A program made the position numbers and the translations under genes. From Elmis aenea (lineage: Eukaryota; Arthropoda; Insecta; Coleoptera; Elmidae), in the NCBI GenBank assembly GCA_947652605.1, contig OX393577.1:54460108-54524107 (forward strand): a stretch of 64,000 nucleotides of DNA. The letters run 5' to 3'. Shown piece after piece: positions 34,734 through 45,670 of the stretch. The first letter of the stretch is position 1; the number at the start of each line of letters is the position of its first letter. The notes under the pieces are model-generated. The model saw only the letters and a program-made list of their open reading frames with translations, searched no databases and was not told the origin of the DNA.

Positions 34734-35317
34734 AGCAAAATACACAAAGGAATTTTTTTTATCTGCAACTGTGGCAACAAACATTGTTTTTTATTCTAAG
34801 TTGTAAAACACAACGAAAGAATTTTTGTGTAGTCAGTAAATTGGAGTCATCTATGAAAACAATGCGTAGGATATTCATAAAAATTTTATTACCAAGTTAT
34901 TTTTAAAGAACTATAAAAATCTACTAGCACGAAAAATATTATATTCTTCTCTACTAATATTTTACATCTCTGATATACCTACACTTTTGATAAAATAAAA
35001 TAAAATGTTGTTTTTGAATTAAAAACCAGACAAAAGTAAAAGTTGTTTTCTAAATTATTGTTGTCGATAGATATATTTCCTGGCGTTTGGCCACAATCAT
35101 GGCATCGTTCGATATGCATTGGCAAAATTCTACGTTTTGTTATATTATATTATCTAAAAATAAACAATATTTGCCAACATTCAGACAGACACTCAGGAAC
35201 TAAGCCGAAGCAGTTGAAAGGAGCCAACTGTTTAATTCATGATTTGTCGAAATACCTATCGTAACGCCATCTAGAAATGTGGCTATACAAACGTTAATAT
35301 ACTATTTCTCGGCATAA
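34734..35317. other. AT-rich DNA, nothing recognised
   Basis: No paired repeats or coding segment with recognisable features. Confidence 0.4.
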
Positions 35318-35926
35318 ACAGGGCGATTGATTGGGACCGGGCATTAAAAATATATGAAGAATGAAAAAGGGTATCGATCTGAAATTTTGGTTATGACCTG
35401 ATCTGTTTAAGGAAAATATTTTCAAGATGGCGACACTTCCGGAAATACCGGAAGTTGACATCTACTTTCTTATTTCAAATACAATGATCTATTTTTTATT
35501 CAATTTTTGGATTTAACACGTTATTTTAGAGGGACTTTAAATAGCACTCTCTATACCTAAGTGCAGTCGTTTTTTAGATTTTTGGACTTTTTTGAAAATT
35601 TTTTGATTTTCATCGTGATGCTTAATATTATCTACCGCCGCCATTTTTGAAGAGAAAACGCTTAAATTTAGACTATGCATAGAACAAACCTTGGAGTTCA
35701 ACCTCGAATTTTTGCAATCGATGCATTATTTACAGGGTGTCCAAAACTTAATTTTCTTTTAATACAACTTCAGACCACTAAAACTTGGTTCTTTCAAATC
35801 AATGCCCAATTATTTTTTTTCATTTTCTAATGCAAAATCAAATTCTGCATTATTCTGTATTAACGTGTCCTGTACCTATCTGCAACAATTTTGGAGTTAT
35901 TACGATTTTTTAATAAAGTTAAGAGT
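35318..35926. mobile_element. Partial TACAGGG-type element into which the Gypsy element inserted
   Basis: ACAGGGCGATTGATTGGGAC, then ATATATGAAGAATGAAAAAGGG at 35318-35373 matches 40941-41000 (ACAGGGTGATTGATTGAGAC). A further ACAGGGTGTCC occurs at 35732. Arms are not complete on the right because the Gypsy element sits there. Confidence 0.5.
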
Positions 35927-36316
35927 TGCTGAGATCTTATAATTCTGGGTCGTGGGCGTATAATAATTATTAGTATTGCCGATTAAAATGAGTATAATAA
36001 CACGCCATCAAACATAAACACCAACTTTATTAGCAAATAACAATCCTTGTATTATTAACAACTTCGGCGATATCACCAACACAATTCTACTTTCTTAATA
36101 TTTATAACGTAAATATTCCACTGTTCTTTACAACAGGCTAAATAACTCGTCGTTTTAGTCCTAGCCGACTCCTCGCTCAACCCTGTGAGCGACTCTCTTC
36201 GCTCGCTCCTCGCGAGCGACTGTCCTGACTCACGGCTGTGAGTGAACTGTCTTTAATCCCCGCACTTCGCACATTGGTTTCTTTTCCTCCCCACTTCACT
36301 TCTCGTGCCCATATCA
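35927..36316 (-). repeat. 3' LTR of the Gypsy element
   Basis: Begins TGATATGGGCACGAGAAGTG and ends CTCAGCA on the minus strand, giving the TG...CA ends of LTRs. It holds a GAGCGA/TCGCTC-rich hairpin segment near 36180-36240. The single visible difference from the other LTR is in CTTTAATCCCCGC here against CTTTAATTCCCGC. Confidence 0.93.
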
Positions 36317-37484
36317 TCACCCCCCATATTAAATGAAGATTTCTGATTTTAATATTAAATAACAAAAATACACAAAAGAAACTACTAATCGGCAGATGGT
36401 TGGTTACATTTACACTTCCTGCAACTCTATATGCTTCTTTTTTTTTAAATTTTACTTTATGTCGCCCCAAAATAGTTCCTTTGCTGTCGCTTATTATATC
36501 CGAGTTTGGTCCCGCTATTTTCCTTACCCGGAACGGCCCTTCGTATAACAGGAAAAACTCCGGTATCTCGGCCCGCTCGGCCGAAGATTGCCGATGCGAC
36601 CTTATTAACACCGCATCTCCCACTTTAAATCGTACTGCCTTTACCGACCCATCTTTTTTCTTTACATTCGGCGATACATACTCCGTTCTAGCCGGCTTAA
36701 TCACACCCCATCTGATCATTTCGTTAATCTGTTCTTGTACCTCGTCCCTATACTTTAAAGGCATAGGATACGGCTTTATGAAAAACGGCTTTTCATCATG
36801 AAGTTTAATTTCGTGTTCGTAAAATGTTACTTTTCTCGGGCAATCTGAAAACGCGGTTCTATTCTCCTTTAAACACGCATGTAACTTTAAATTCTTCCCC
36901 TGATCAAACTTTTCCGCTTGTTGCGCCACCTCTTTGATCTCATCCTGATCAAACTTCTCCTCACGTATTGCCCGCACCAACGACTCCGATACGGCGGTTC
37001 TTTGACTTCCTGAGTCTATTAATATCTCGACCTTCCTATCGACAATCATCGCGCTTGCGCTCGGAAGCACTGAGTTTTCTTTAGCTATTCCCTCTGACTC
37101 CTCCACATCACTCAGTAAGTCTTCCGCCTCCACGTCAAATTTAGTAATTATATTCATGGCCGGCCCTCCGTTACCATTTTCACGTTCCCGAGACCCCCTG
37201 TTTACATTTACCTCGCGTCTAATATCGTCGTCCCTATCAGGTCGCGGTCTCGTCATATTTTTTTCCCTATAATCACGTCTATGCCAGCCCTCACCTTCCT
37301 TTCTGCATTCCGGCGACGTCCCGGAATCCAATTTTCTTAAATATTTTTCCACCTCATCAACTCCCTTACCTCCTAAAGACACTATTCCTCGTTTAACTTC
37401 TGCAGGATAATGATACGATAGGTACTCGATCAATTTTTCCTCTGATAACCCGTCCGATAAAAATTTCGCCTGATATATTATTTT
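36177..37484 (-). pseudogene. Gypsy gag tail, truncated protease, RT start and integrase C-terminus in one frame
   Basis: The frame continues from gag after one in-frame stop (37485-37487). In order: gag C-terminal sequence (YLSYHYPAEVKRGIVSLG) and a basic Arg-rich stretch; a retropepsin start with VEILIDSGSQRTAVSE (active-site DSG at residues 140-142 counted from the Met at 37433) but no ILG flap or second protease block; the pre-RT linker with FFIKPYPMPLKYRDEVQEQI and WGVIKPARTEYVSPNVKKKD, the N-terminal RT signature; then an abrupt in-frame switch to VRFKVGDAVLIRSH and FLLYEGPFRVRKI, typical of the integrase C-terminal GPF/Y-type module. RT catalytic motifs, RNase H and the integrase DDE are missing. 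The frame runs through the polypurine tract into the LTR. Confidence 0.9.
36317..36332 (-). other. Polypurine tract of the Gypsy element
   Basis: On the minus strand ATATGGGGGGTGA lies immediately before the TG of the 3' LTR, the place and composition expected for the plus-strand primer. Confidence 0.75.
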
Positions 37485-38051
37485 TTAAAAATAGTCAGCC
37501 TTGTTACCCCCCTTGTATTGACCATTCCTAATTTCAAACACCAACTCCCGTTCCTCCTGTACCCCCCAGTACCTATTTTTAAAAGATTCACAGAATCCAT
37601 CATATGTCCCGAAAGAGTATTCCATCACTCCCGCCCAGTCCGCTGCGGAACCTCTGAGGCTATTTATAGCTAAATTCACTCGGCGGGATTCTGGAACGCC
37701 CGCCTCATCTAATGTATTAGTTAATTTGCTTAAAAATGCCATTGGATGTATGCTTCCGTTGGGGTAAAAAACTATGTTTTGACCACCCAACTTCTGCCAC
37801 AATCCAATATAATGCTTATCTTTCCGCGCTCCCTTATCGTTACCGGATGCAGATGAATTGTTCTCGTCATTTCTAACTGCTGCGCTTGCTTCTTTCGCAT
37901 CCGTCAGCCTTACAACATTTTCACTCAACTTATTTATATTATCTTGCATCACAATCATCCCTTCATCCAATTTAAACATTATTGCCTGCCACTTGCTATC
38001 AAGGTTATCTTCTACCTTATCATCCACACTTTTTTTCCTACGTTTAGGCAT
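37485..38051 (-). pseudogene. Gypsy gag, N-terminal and central part
   Basis: Starts MPKRRKKSVDDKVEDNLDSK, with a basic start and a short predicted helical segment (LDEGMIVMQDNINKLSENVV), then a gag core with HYIGLWQKLGG, VNLAINSLRGSAADWAGV and FCESFKNRYWG. The last resembles the AxxW...F...F block of Ty3/Gypsy gag proteins that form the capsid. The frame ends at TAA (37485-37487), but coding sequence continues beyond it in the same frame, so this stop is probably a point mutation. No zinc knuckle is seen; the following Arg/Asp-rich region may take its role. The start is the first Met of the open frame, and a related second gag start lies upstream. Confidence 0.85.
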
Positions 38052-38194
38052 TTTTTACAGGCGTTATATTTAACGCTACCACTTATAATACCTTATAACT
38101 ACGTATTACTTAATAAATAGCAATACAAAAATATCTATACTGTTTATTATTTTGGGCTTGCGATTTTTCATTATTTACAGACGAACAATTTTCG

Positions 38195-38379
38195 TCACTC
38201 GCTTGATTTTTTTGCTTGCACCGCATCTGCCGATTTTACAAATCTATCAATACTATTTTGCATGTTTACCATGCCCTCTGCTACTTTTGAAAACGCCGCC
38301 TCTAATCTACTACTAAACCCCCCTTCCTCTACATTCCTTTCCGAACCGCCCACACTTCTACGCCGTGGCCTAATTATTA
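38195..38379 (-). pseudogene. Second, diverged copy of the gag N-terminus
   Basis: Upstream of gag on the same strand, a short frame reads RPRRRSVGGSERNVEEGGFS, then LEAAFSKVAEGMVNMQNSID and RFVKSADAVQAKKSSE before a stop at 38195-38197. It aligns by pattern with the start of the main gag (basic RRKKSVDD start, then LDEGMIVMQDNINKL). No Met stands at its beginning. It looks like a duplicated or recombined gag 5' module retained in the leader. Confidence 0.6.
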
Positions 38380-38721
38380 TTTAGTTTATAACTTAGCTGT
38401 GGTCGTGCCGCCGCAGTGTCCCACGTATTTCCTCGTCGTTGCTATCGCCCGCTGGCGATCTTTTGTTGAACCTCATGTTCGTTTGCCGCCCTCTAGCGAC
38501 GCGCTGCTGCACGTAGCTGCCCGCTGATGTGGTTGTGCCACGCTCCGTCTGGCGGCGCTGCTGCCCTCGTAGCAGATCCTGCCGTTTGCCGCTCGCTAGC
38601 GACGTACTGTTGAACTTAGCTGTACTTTGATGTTGTTGTCAGGTTGTGCCGCTGCTTCTCTTGGCTGCACCGTTGCTATGTACACGTCACTTGTTTGTCG
38701 GCACCCTTTTTTATATTTATA
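38380..38721 (-). other. GC-rich untranslated leader of the Gypsy element
   Basis: About 340 bp between the primer binding site and the gag-like sequence, with much higher GC than the rest of the window and repeated GCTAGCGA/CGCTAGAGG-type and GCGGC motifs. No continuous coding frame noticed. It may hold packaging or dimerisation structure in the parent element (inference). Confidence 0.6.
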
Positions 38722-38739
38722 CGTCCCCGTTGGGCTCCA
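38722..38739 (-). other. Primer binding site of the Gypsy element
   Basis: Minus strand TGGAGCCCAACGGGGACG lies two bases after the 5' LTR end. TGGNGCCCAACG is the form used by many insect Gypsy elements primed by tRNA-Lys; here the fourth base is A rather than C. tRNA identity is inferred. Confidence 0.75.
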
Positions 38740-38741
38740 AA

Positions 38742-39131
38742 TGCTGAGATCTTATAATTCTGGGTCGTGGGCGTATAATAATTATTAGTATTGCCGATTA
38801 AAATGAGTATAATAACACGCCATCAAACATAAACACCAACTTTATTAGCAAATAACAATCCTTGTATTATTAACAACTTCGGCGATATCACCAACACAAT
38901 TCTACTTTCTTAATATTTATAACGTAAATATTCCACTGTTCTTTACAACAGGCTAAATAACTCGTCGTTTTAGTCCTAGCCGACTCCTCGCTCAACCCTG
39001 TGAGCGACTCTCTTCGCTCGCTCCTCGCGAGCGACTGTCCTGACTCACGGCTGTGAGTGAACTGTCTTTAATTCCCGCACTTCGCACATTGGTTTCTTTT
39101 CCTCCCCACTTCACTTCTCGTGCCCATATCA
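38742..39131 (-). repeat. 5' LTR of the Gypsy element
   Basis: Essentially identical to the 3' LTR at 35927-36316 (one difference seen), with the same TG...CA ends on the minus strand. The GAGT duplication follows at 39132-39135. Confidence 0.93.
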
Positions 39132-39135
39132 GAGT

Positions 39136-39944
39136 AAAGGTGACATTTTTAAATAGTAAGCCTTGGAAATGATAACAAATGCCAATATTAATAACTGTCA
39201 ACAACTTTTATTGCGTTAGTCTGAAGTATCCATGAAAATGGAAAATAAAGAGTATTCAAACACGGATATTTTGAACTTATTTTTTATTCATAGACAATAT
39301 CACAAGATTACTACTAACGTCATGTAAATAATGACATGAATAAAACTAATTTTGAGAGTCGTTTAAAATAATTTGTGGAGTTTTAGTTTGATAGTTTTTC
39401 CAGTTTTTGTTTCATAAGATTTGTTTGTTATTTTTATTTTTAGAATTCAATTACTGAGTGTTCTAATTCATTTAAATAGTAACAAACTAACTCATCTGTA
39501 AATTTAGATTAATCCTTGTCATTCGAATTAAAACAGTAATACTTTTTGGCAAGTTCATATAAAACTTGAGAGATTCCATCGATTGCTTTGTAAGTGGTTA
39601 TATTTAGCCAAGTGAGTTAACTACAAATAAATGAACGTTATCAGAAGATATTTATTTTGTAGCGATATTTAAAAATTACATTGGGAATGTTACTTTTACT
39701 TGACATATTTATAGTACGATTTTATTTTGTGTACAACAAAAAATATCTATTTAAGTGATTCATGAAACGTGTGGAAGGCAATTGTTTCAGTTTTAATCAC
39801 CTAAATTGATTTCGTTGCAGCTTCAACCCTTGGCGTTTTCAGGATCTTATAACTTTTAGTCTTTCATTTAGCCTTTCTAGTTTGAAAAGGCGCCAATATA
39901 CGTCTTATGTATGTAATGTTTTGTGAAATAGTTATTTATGTATC
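39136..39944. other. AT-rich DNA, nothing recognised
   Basis: Pre-insertion continuation of the sequence left of the Gypsy element. No gene or paired repeat seen. Confidence 0.4.
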
Positions 39945-40355
39945 AAGGCCAAAAAGTGTAACTTTTTCAGCCGCGTCTGGTTTGCTGGCCGAAACGTAGT
40001 CGAGGCCAGCAAACAGGCAAGGCCGAAAAAGTACGTTTTGGCCGAGGTGCATATTACATTTTTTGTGCGATCGAATTAAAAACAATTTAAATTTTTAGTA
40101 ATTTTCAAAATTATAGGTTAGAAACTACGTGACATTCTGTCACTGACAGATGACGGCGTATGTACTGCATTACCAGCCCTCTCCTTAGCAACGGCCGTAA
40201 AAGTTACTTTTTCGGCCGTTGCTAAGAGTAACGGCCTGAAAAGTAACTTTTACGGCCATTGCTAAGGATAGGGCCGGTAATGCAGTACTTTATGGTTGCT
40301 AACGCCTCCGTCAAACAGCTGTTTTTAGTACGTTCGCACAAAAAATAATATATAA
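39945..40355. mobile_element. GC-rich palindromic element (GGCCGAAAAAGT motifs)
   Basis: A perfect-looking inverted pair at 40162-40211 and 40239-40288 (GTACTGCATTACCAGCCCTC... with its complement) surrounds TCGGCCGTTGCTAAGAGTAACGG. An outer pair TTTTTTGTGCGATCG (about 40061) and CGTTCGCACAAAAAATA (about 40333) brackets it. Left of this, 39948-40042 holds a second small palindrome (GTTTGCTGGCC...GGCCAGCAAAC) with the same GGCCGAAAAAGT string. It behaves like a MITE but its exact ends and duplication are unclear. Confidence 0.6.
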
Positions 40356-40396
40356 TTTTGAAACTTATCTTTCTCAAAAATTTTGTTATGTACAAG

Positions 40397-40575
40397 CAGA
40401 GCCGGACAAGTACTGGCCAAAAATTACTTAAGTTTTAAGTACTTATGACAAGTACTTGGATCATAAGTACCAGTACCTATATTTTAAAAAGTACTGATTC
40501 TTAAGTACAAGTACTTGCAAAAGTACTCAAGTATTACTTAAATATTTCTCAAGTACTCTTTAAGTACTTTTTGTA
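40397..40575. mobile_element. Isolated hAT-like end with clustered AAGTACTT motifs
   Basis: Starts CAGAGCCGGACAAGTACTGG and contains AAGTACTT or a close variant more than ten times within 180 bp. Such short palindromic motif arrays mark hAT subterminal regions. No matching right end found in the window. Confidence 0.6.
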
Positions 40576-40940
40576 GATATTATTTAGAGAGTAGAGCATT
40601 ACTGATGTTACTAGTATAAAACCCTTGTTGATGTCAGCAACCAGTTAAAAATATTACAGAATGTGTACATTTTTATTACTTTATGATAATAAATTATTAC
40701 AGTTTGTAAAAAAAAGCAGTTAAAAATTTTGTACAGGTAAAATTAAAAATGGATTTTCAACCGCGACGCGAAAATGTATATTTTGATTTTTGAACGCCCT
40801 TTGTGTGGTAGACTAAAACAGATTTGTTTAAAATTAATTTCCTAGTAAGGCAAAAACTTTCTTTCTTTTTATAAAAACTATACCTCAATTGCCATTTGGG
40901 GCGTTGTTCTTGTGACACAGTGTATACTGAACAAATAATA

Positions 40941-41685
40941 TACAGGGTGATTGATTGAGACCGGTACTTAAAAATATATGAAGAATGAAAAAAGGTATGG
41001 ATCTGAAATTGTTTTGTTTTTTATTTTGCTTTTTTTTGTACAAGATCATTTGATTCAACAATTGGACAAAATGAGTTTTTCTCAAATTTTTGTGGTAAAA
41101 TATCATTTTAGATATTAAGTGTCATATATCATTGAAATCAGAAGACAAAATGCTATCCGACTATGAGATTAAAATTTTTTCGCCGTATTTAAAAAAATGA
41201 AGTGATGATGGTTCTGAAGAGACGAAACGTTGTTGGAAATTGTATGTTATCTCAAAATATAAAGCGTAAGAAGTTGCCATAAAGAAGTGCTTCCAGCTTG
41301 TCGATATCTTAAAAAATGTCGAAAATAGGGCAAAAAACGAAAATCAATTTTTTTAGTTTTTCTTGAATAACTATTGAACTAAGACAGCTATAAAAATTTT
41401 CTTTGCAAATATTTGATAAGCATCTAATTTAGCCGACCTCGTAGCTCTAATGTGAATACATTAAAGCCTAATTTTTTATGTCGACGTTTATTATTTCTTT
41501 TATTTTAAAAAAAAACAGTTGCCTATCCCGGAATTGACATAAGTCATCGTAGGGATAACAAATGCACATCATTTAATAGAGAATTTGTCGCCGTTTCCAA
41601 TAATATAAGGTTTGTTGGGGTTAGTTATTTTCAATAATTAAAAAGTTATAGGCGTGCGACAGTCAAACTGAATCACCCGGTATAT
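40941..41685. mobile_element. Composite of foldback fragments
   Basis: The left part (40941-41010) matches 35318-35385. The right part (41500-41685: ACAGTTGCCTATCCCGG, CATTTAATAGAGAATTTGTCG, then GTGCGACAGTCAAACTGAAT then CACCCGGTAT) matches the right half of the 1237-1650 family. Two families are therefore joined or nested here. Confidence 0.65.
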
Positions 41686-42840
41686 ATTAGATAAATAACT
41701 ATGTGTTGCCAAAATTTTAAGCAAACTTTTTTTCATGAACGTTAAGTATTTTCAAGTCCCACGTATTGTCTGCCACGGAACAGGAAATAGAAAACATTTA
41801 TAAGAGTTCTTTAATCGCACACAAAGGCCATGTGCTCTTGAATAGTGCAAAAATTAGAAATACAAAAACGACCTTTAAAAACTGCGCCAAAGCGATAACT
41901 CACAATTTACTATAAATTATTACAAAACATCCGAGTGATTATATTTTTTTATACAGATATCTTATAATAAATATGTGTCAGACTACGGCCACTTGTGCCA
42001 ATGAGCCAAGGTATGTAAGTAAAGGTTAATAAAATGGGAACAGATGCAACGTGAAGGCAATAGCTACCACTTAGATTGTTTTAAAAAAGAGAACAAAATT
42101 CCTGAATTTACTAAATTTCTAAACAAATCAAGATAAATTTATGCTTAAGTTTTGCCAATAATTTAAGAGCCAATTCCGACAGCCTCACAAAAATTAATGC
42201 TTTTTTTTAAATAATGGCTCATCGTTTATTAATTCAAGTTCCGTTGCGCTGTCTAGGTCAAGTTTTTTAAATGTTTAAGTGTTTGACAAACTAACATTTC
42301 AGGGTATACACTGAGCATATTTTTAAAAACTTTAAAGAGATAAAAAAATATTTTTAAATTTTTTCTGAGCTAATCCAAAGCTGTCTTGCATTGTCTAAAT
42401 ATTGTTTAAGATTTCTACAAACAATAAAGCCAATTACAAAATTTTTAAATGTCTTACAAACAAAAATAACATGGTATAAACTTTGCAAACTATTAACAAC
42501 TTGCAATAAATTTAAATAATATTTTCTAAACTAATTCGAAGTTGTTATGCATTGTCCAAATATAGTTTAACCTTTCTACAAATAAAAGTGAAATGACAGT
42601 AACGTGACATATTAAAAAAAACTAAACTTACAGTAGTATTAAGTGTCTAACATCATCTTTATTATTAGCAAAAGTCATTTCGAAAACTAGCAACCCCTAA
42701 TAATTCAGTTAATCTGCAATAAGTACCTTCAGTATGTAATTATTGCTAAAAAATGCGGGACACTGCCAAAGCATGCGATGAATAGAATTGCAGACGTCCA
42801 AAAGCCCATGGCAAGCTTTATTTTAGATTATTGTTGGTAT
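41686..42840. other. AT-rich DNA, nothing recognised
   Basis: No exon, RNA gene or element end supported. Confidence 0.4.
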
Positions 42841-42990
42841 CAACTAAAATTTTTTTTTTTCATTCTAATTTTACCGCTCCCCTTTAAGGGGTGTAACTCC
42901 GAAAGGAGACGTCTAAGGAAAAAATTGTATATCAAAGACCCCCTTCATTTTCACCTCCCGAATTTTCCTGGAATACTTAAGACACACCCT
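42841..42990. mobile_element. Right-end fragment ending ACACACCCTGTATA
   Basis: CCGCTCCCCTTTAAGGGGTG, GTAACTCCGAAAGGAGACGT and CACCTCCCGAATTTTCC are repeated in inverted orientation at 60835-60960. The terminus is of the TACAGGG type. Only half of the element remains here. Confidence 0.6.
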
Positions 42991-44815
42991 GTATATTCAG
43001 CCCTATCTCTACAATGTCGTTTTAACTGGATCTTTTAATTTGTCTTGTGATTAATTTTCACAGTTTACATTCGCCCAAATATTATGTCATTTAATAATCA
43101 AAGTTGTAATCTGTTAAAAAATTATGAAGTTACAAAAAGGTGTAAAAAGTTAATATCTTACAAGTCTTTTAGTACCATTTAACGATAAAAATATGTAGGT
43201 ACCAATGATTGACAAAAGAATAAATTAAATATAAAAATAGATTTTACAACAATTAATTTTTAAAAAAGCAAGTTTTAATTGTTAAATTGTTTGAATTTTT
43301 AAATTATTAATTTATTTAATTGAAATTTTGGATTAGTTTCATCGTTACCAGTTAAAGAACCTCTAATTACTTTTCACTATTTTGTGTTTTCATTTGTTTT
43401 TACAGATTACTTTGATTATTCTTTTGTTTCCATCATTTGATAGGAAATTATAGGAAATTTAAAATGATGAACCAAAATATATCTATGACATATTGTGCAA
43501 CTTGTAATTTAAAAAAATTATTTTCAAATCCTATTATTCTAAAACTGTTTTAAATTATTAATTAATAGCTACATCTGTTTTTTATTTTTACATCAGAAAT
43601 TTCTAACTGCTTTTCCGCTCTTCTGCTCTTTTATATCTATTTCATAAGTTATTTTAATCAAATGTTTGCTACCTTCACCATAAAAAAAATCCTTAAAAAA
43701 GAGAGTTAAATTATATTTTATGTCAAAAAAATTACTAGTGCTTTCAAATTAGGTTTTTGAAAATATAGTGCCATTTAATTTAAATACAAAATGTCCCAAA
43801 AACAACTTAGAAGAATACAAAATTTAAGTATTTTTATAAATCTCTTACAAACGTAAATTTTTAATAATTTTTTTTACACCAGAGCCCCATGAATTAAAAC
43901 AAATAAGTTACAGGGCTAGGGACTTCTTACAAGGACAATCTGTACAAAATATTATTGTTTTATCTATACTTATTTGTGTGTCTCCAAAAACGACTCAATT
44001 TGATTTAGCATTGTCAATTATAAAAACGATTAAAAATGCTCATTTAATGTGTAATTCTCACAATATTCAAATTAAAAATCGTTATTTAGAAACTTTGAAC
44101 CTTAAAGTTAAAAATTGATTTTAAAGTTCATAAAATGTAGAATTTACGGCGTGCCAGGAATAAATAAAAAATTATCGTCCGATAGTTTGGGTCTATTCAA
44201 CTCTTTTTTTATTTGTCTAAGTTCAAGCACTTTCAAACTATTATTGTTAATCCTAATTTTAGTCCTAGGAATGTCTGCGAGCGAAAAATTTTAGTAACAT
44301 CCTACACTCAAACATCATTACTAAATTCATATGCATTGCGAATATGTATCGCACATTTTTATTTGTAAATTTAGTTGGTGCATGTGGTTTTAAGTAATTC
44401 AGAAAACAGTTGAGTGTTTGCCAAACACATATTATAGGAAATGCTTATTGACGCTGATTTATGATTTTAGTGCTAATGCAACTGTTGCTTGTAAATATAG
44501 AATTGTTTTTATGGGACGTAATAGCGGAACAAAATACGAATACATACTGCGTATATTTTGTAATAAATAATATTAACGGCGTTTAGTTCCATTAAAATAT
44601 TTAAAGACGTCGAAAACAGTTTTCACTTGACAATTTTTTGATGATAAATTAATTTTTAGTTGGCTAAATAATAGAAGAGACACCGGCATTTCACGATATT
44701 TTTTAATAATTTATTACTGACCAATTTCACCCAAATTTCTATTTAAAAAAAATTAACGCAACAGTTTTTTTTTCAATAAATTTCACCTCCTCCTTACAAG
44801 CTATTTTGTTATAGA
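42991..44815. other. AT-rich DNA, nothing recognised
   Basis: Long AT-rich stretch without element ends, coding segments or RNA genes that I can support. Confidence 0.4.
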
Positions 44816-44910
44816 CAGGGACTGAAAACGGAACGAAAACGAAAACATTAAACGAAATTAACCGAAATTTTTATAAGAATGAAAACGAAATTAATTTCTA
44901 AGACTGGTTT
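44816..44910. mobile_element. Isolated hAT-like end with AACGAAA repeats
   Basis: CAGGGACTGAAAACGGAACG is followed by at least five AACGAAA/AACGGAA-type motifs in 80 bp. The partner end was not found. The CAGGG start and clustered subterminal motif suggest hAT. Confidence 0.45.
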
Positions 44911-45228
44911 CATCATTATTTATATTTTATTCACTAAACACACACGCGAATTTACCGTCTATGCTGGGAAGACTTGACAAGGCAGTAAAATATCTCATTT
45001 AAAATGAGTGGGCTTCACTTTTCTCCATACACTAATGTATTAGCAACTTTATTGCTAATATCTACTTGCAGTTTTGTGCAATACAAGCACAAGTAACGGT
45101 ACAAATATTTTCTCTTTCTAATTAGTTGATTGGATCATCAATAAACAATATACATTTGATTGGACTACAACATAACTAAAGATAGATAATCGATGAACAA
45201 CGGTACCGGTTTTTTTGCCGGTATTTAC

Positions 45229-45253
45229 CTAACCTGACCTAACCTAACCTGGC
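45229..45253. repeat. Short interstitial telomere-like repeat
   Basis: CCTAA CCTGA CCTAA CCTAA CCTGG, i.e. on the minus strand three TTAGG units plus one TCAGG unit. TTAGG is the usual insect telomere repeat and TCAGG is used by several beetles. Five units could arise by chance or by break repair. Confidence 0.5.
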
Positions 45254-45496
45254 CGATTAATCAGTCTTCTTTAAATTTAATTTTGTCATTGGATTAAATT
45301 AGCTTTTTTGTTTTTTTCTAATTTTTAGAATTGATTTCATCTCTGTTGCTGTAGCTATTGATTAAAACAAAAGACAAAAACAGATACAAAAAAGAAACAC
45401 ATAGTTTTTGAATCACTAAAATGTAGAAACACCATTCTTAAATATTAAAACAAAAATTAAATAACTTAACAGTATATTACATAACAAGAGTTCTTA

Positions 45497-45670
45497 TGGG
45501 GGTCATACACGTTGCGGTATACCTGTCAGGTTTGCCTGCTTGCAGGTATACCGGAGCGTGTGTGTAACATAACTGCACAGGCAATGTTACCAAAACTGTT
45601 TAGGTAAACCTGAACATTTTTTATTATTCAGGCAAACCTGACAGGTATACGGCAACGTGTATGACCCCCA
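45497..45670. mobile_element. PIF/Harbinger-type MITE
   Basis: TGGGGGTCATACACGTTGC and GCAACGTGTATGACCCCCA are perfect 19-bp inverted ends. Beyond these, ACCTGTCAGGTTTGCCTG is mirrored by CAGGCAAACCTGACAGGT. Both flanks are TTA (45494-45496 and 45671-45673). Unrelated in sequence to the 11736 MITE despite the same duplication type. Noncoding. Confidence 0.9.

Larger units (their letters stand above)
35927..39131 (-). mobile_element. Internally deleted Ty3/Gypsy LTR retrotransposon, young insertion
   Basis: Two 390-bp LTRs (35927-36316 and 38742-39131) differ at one position that I can see. The 4-mer GAGT flanks the element on both sides (35923-35926 and 39132-39135). On the minus strand the 5' LTR is followed by a tRNA-type primer binding site, a GC-rich leader, gag, a protease remnant, the first part of RT, the C-terminal end of integrase, a G-rich polypurine tract and the 3' LTR. 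The bulk of RT, RNase H and the integrase core are absent, so it cannot move alone. No env-like gene. Confidence 0.95.

Noticed and set aside
36400..36801. Plus-strand open frame inside the Gypsy element
   Set aside because: Antisense to the protease/RT/integrase remnant.
38992..39204. Minus-strand open frame in the right LTR
   Set aside because: Same LTR sequence that is read at the end of the pol frame; LTR shadow, not a gene.
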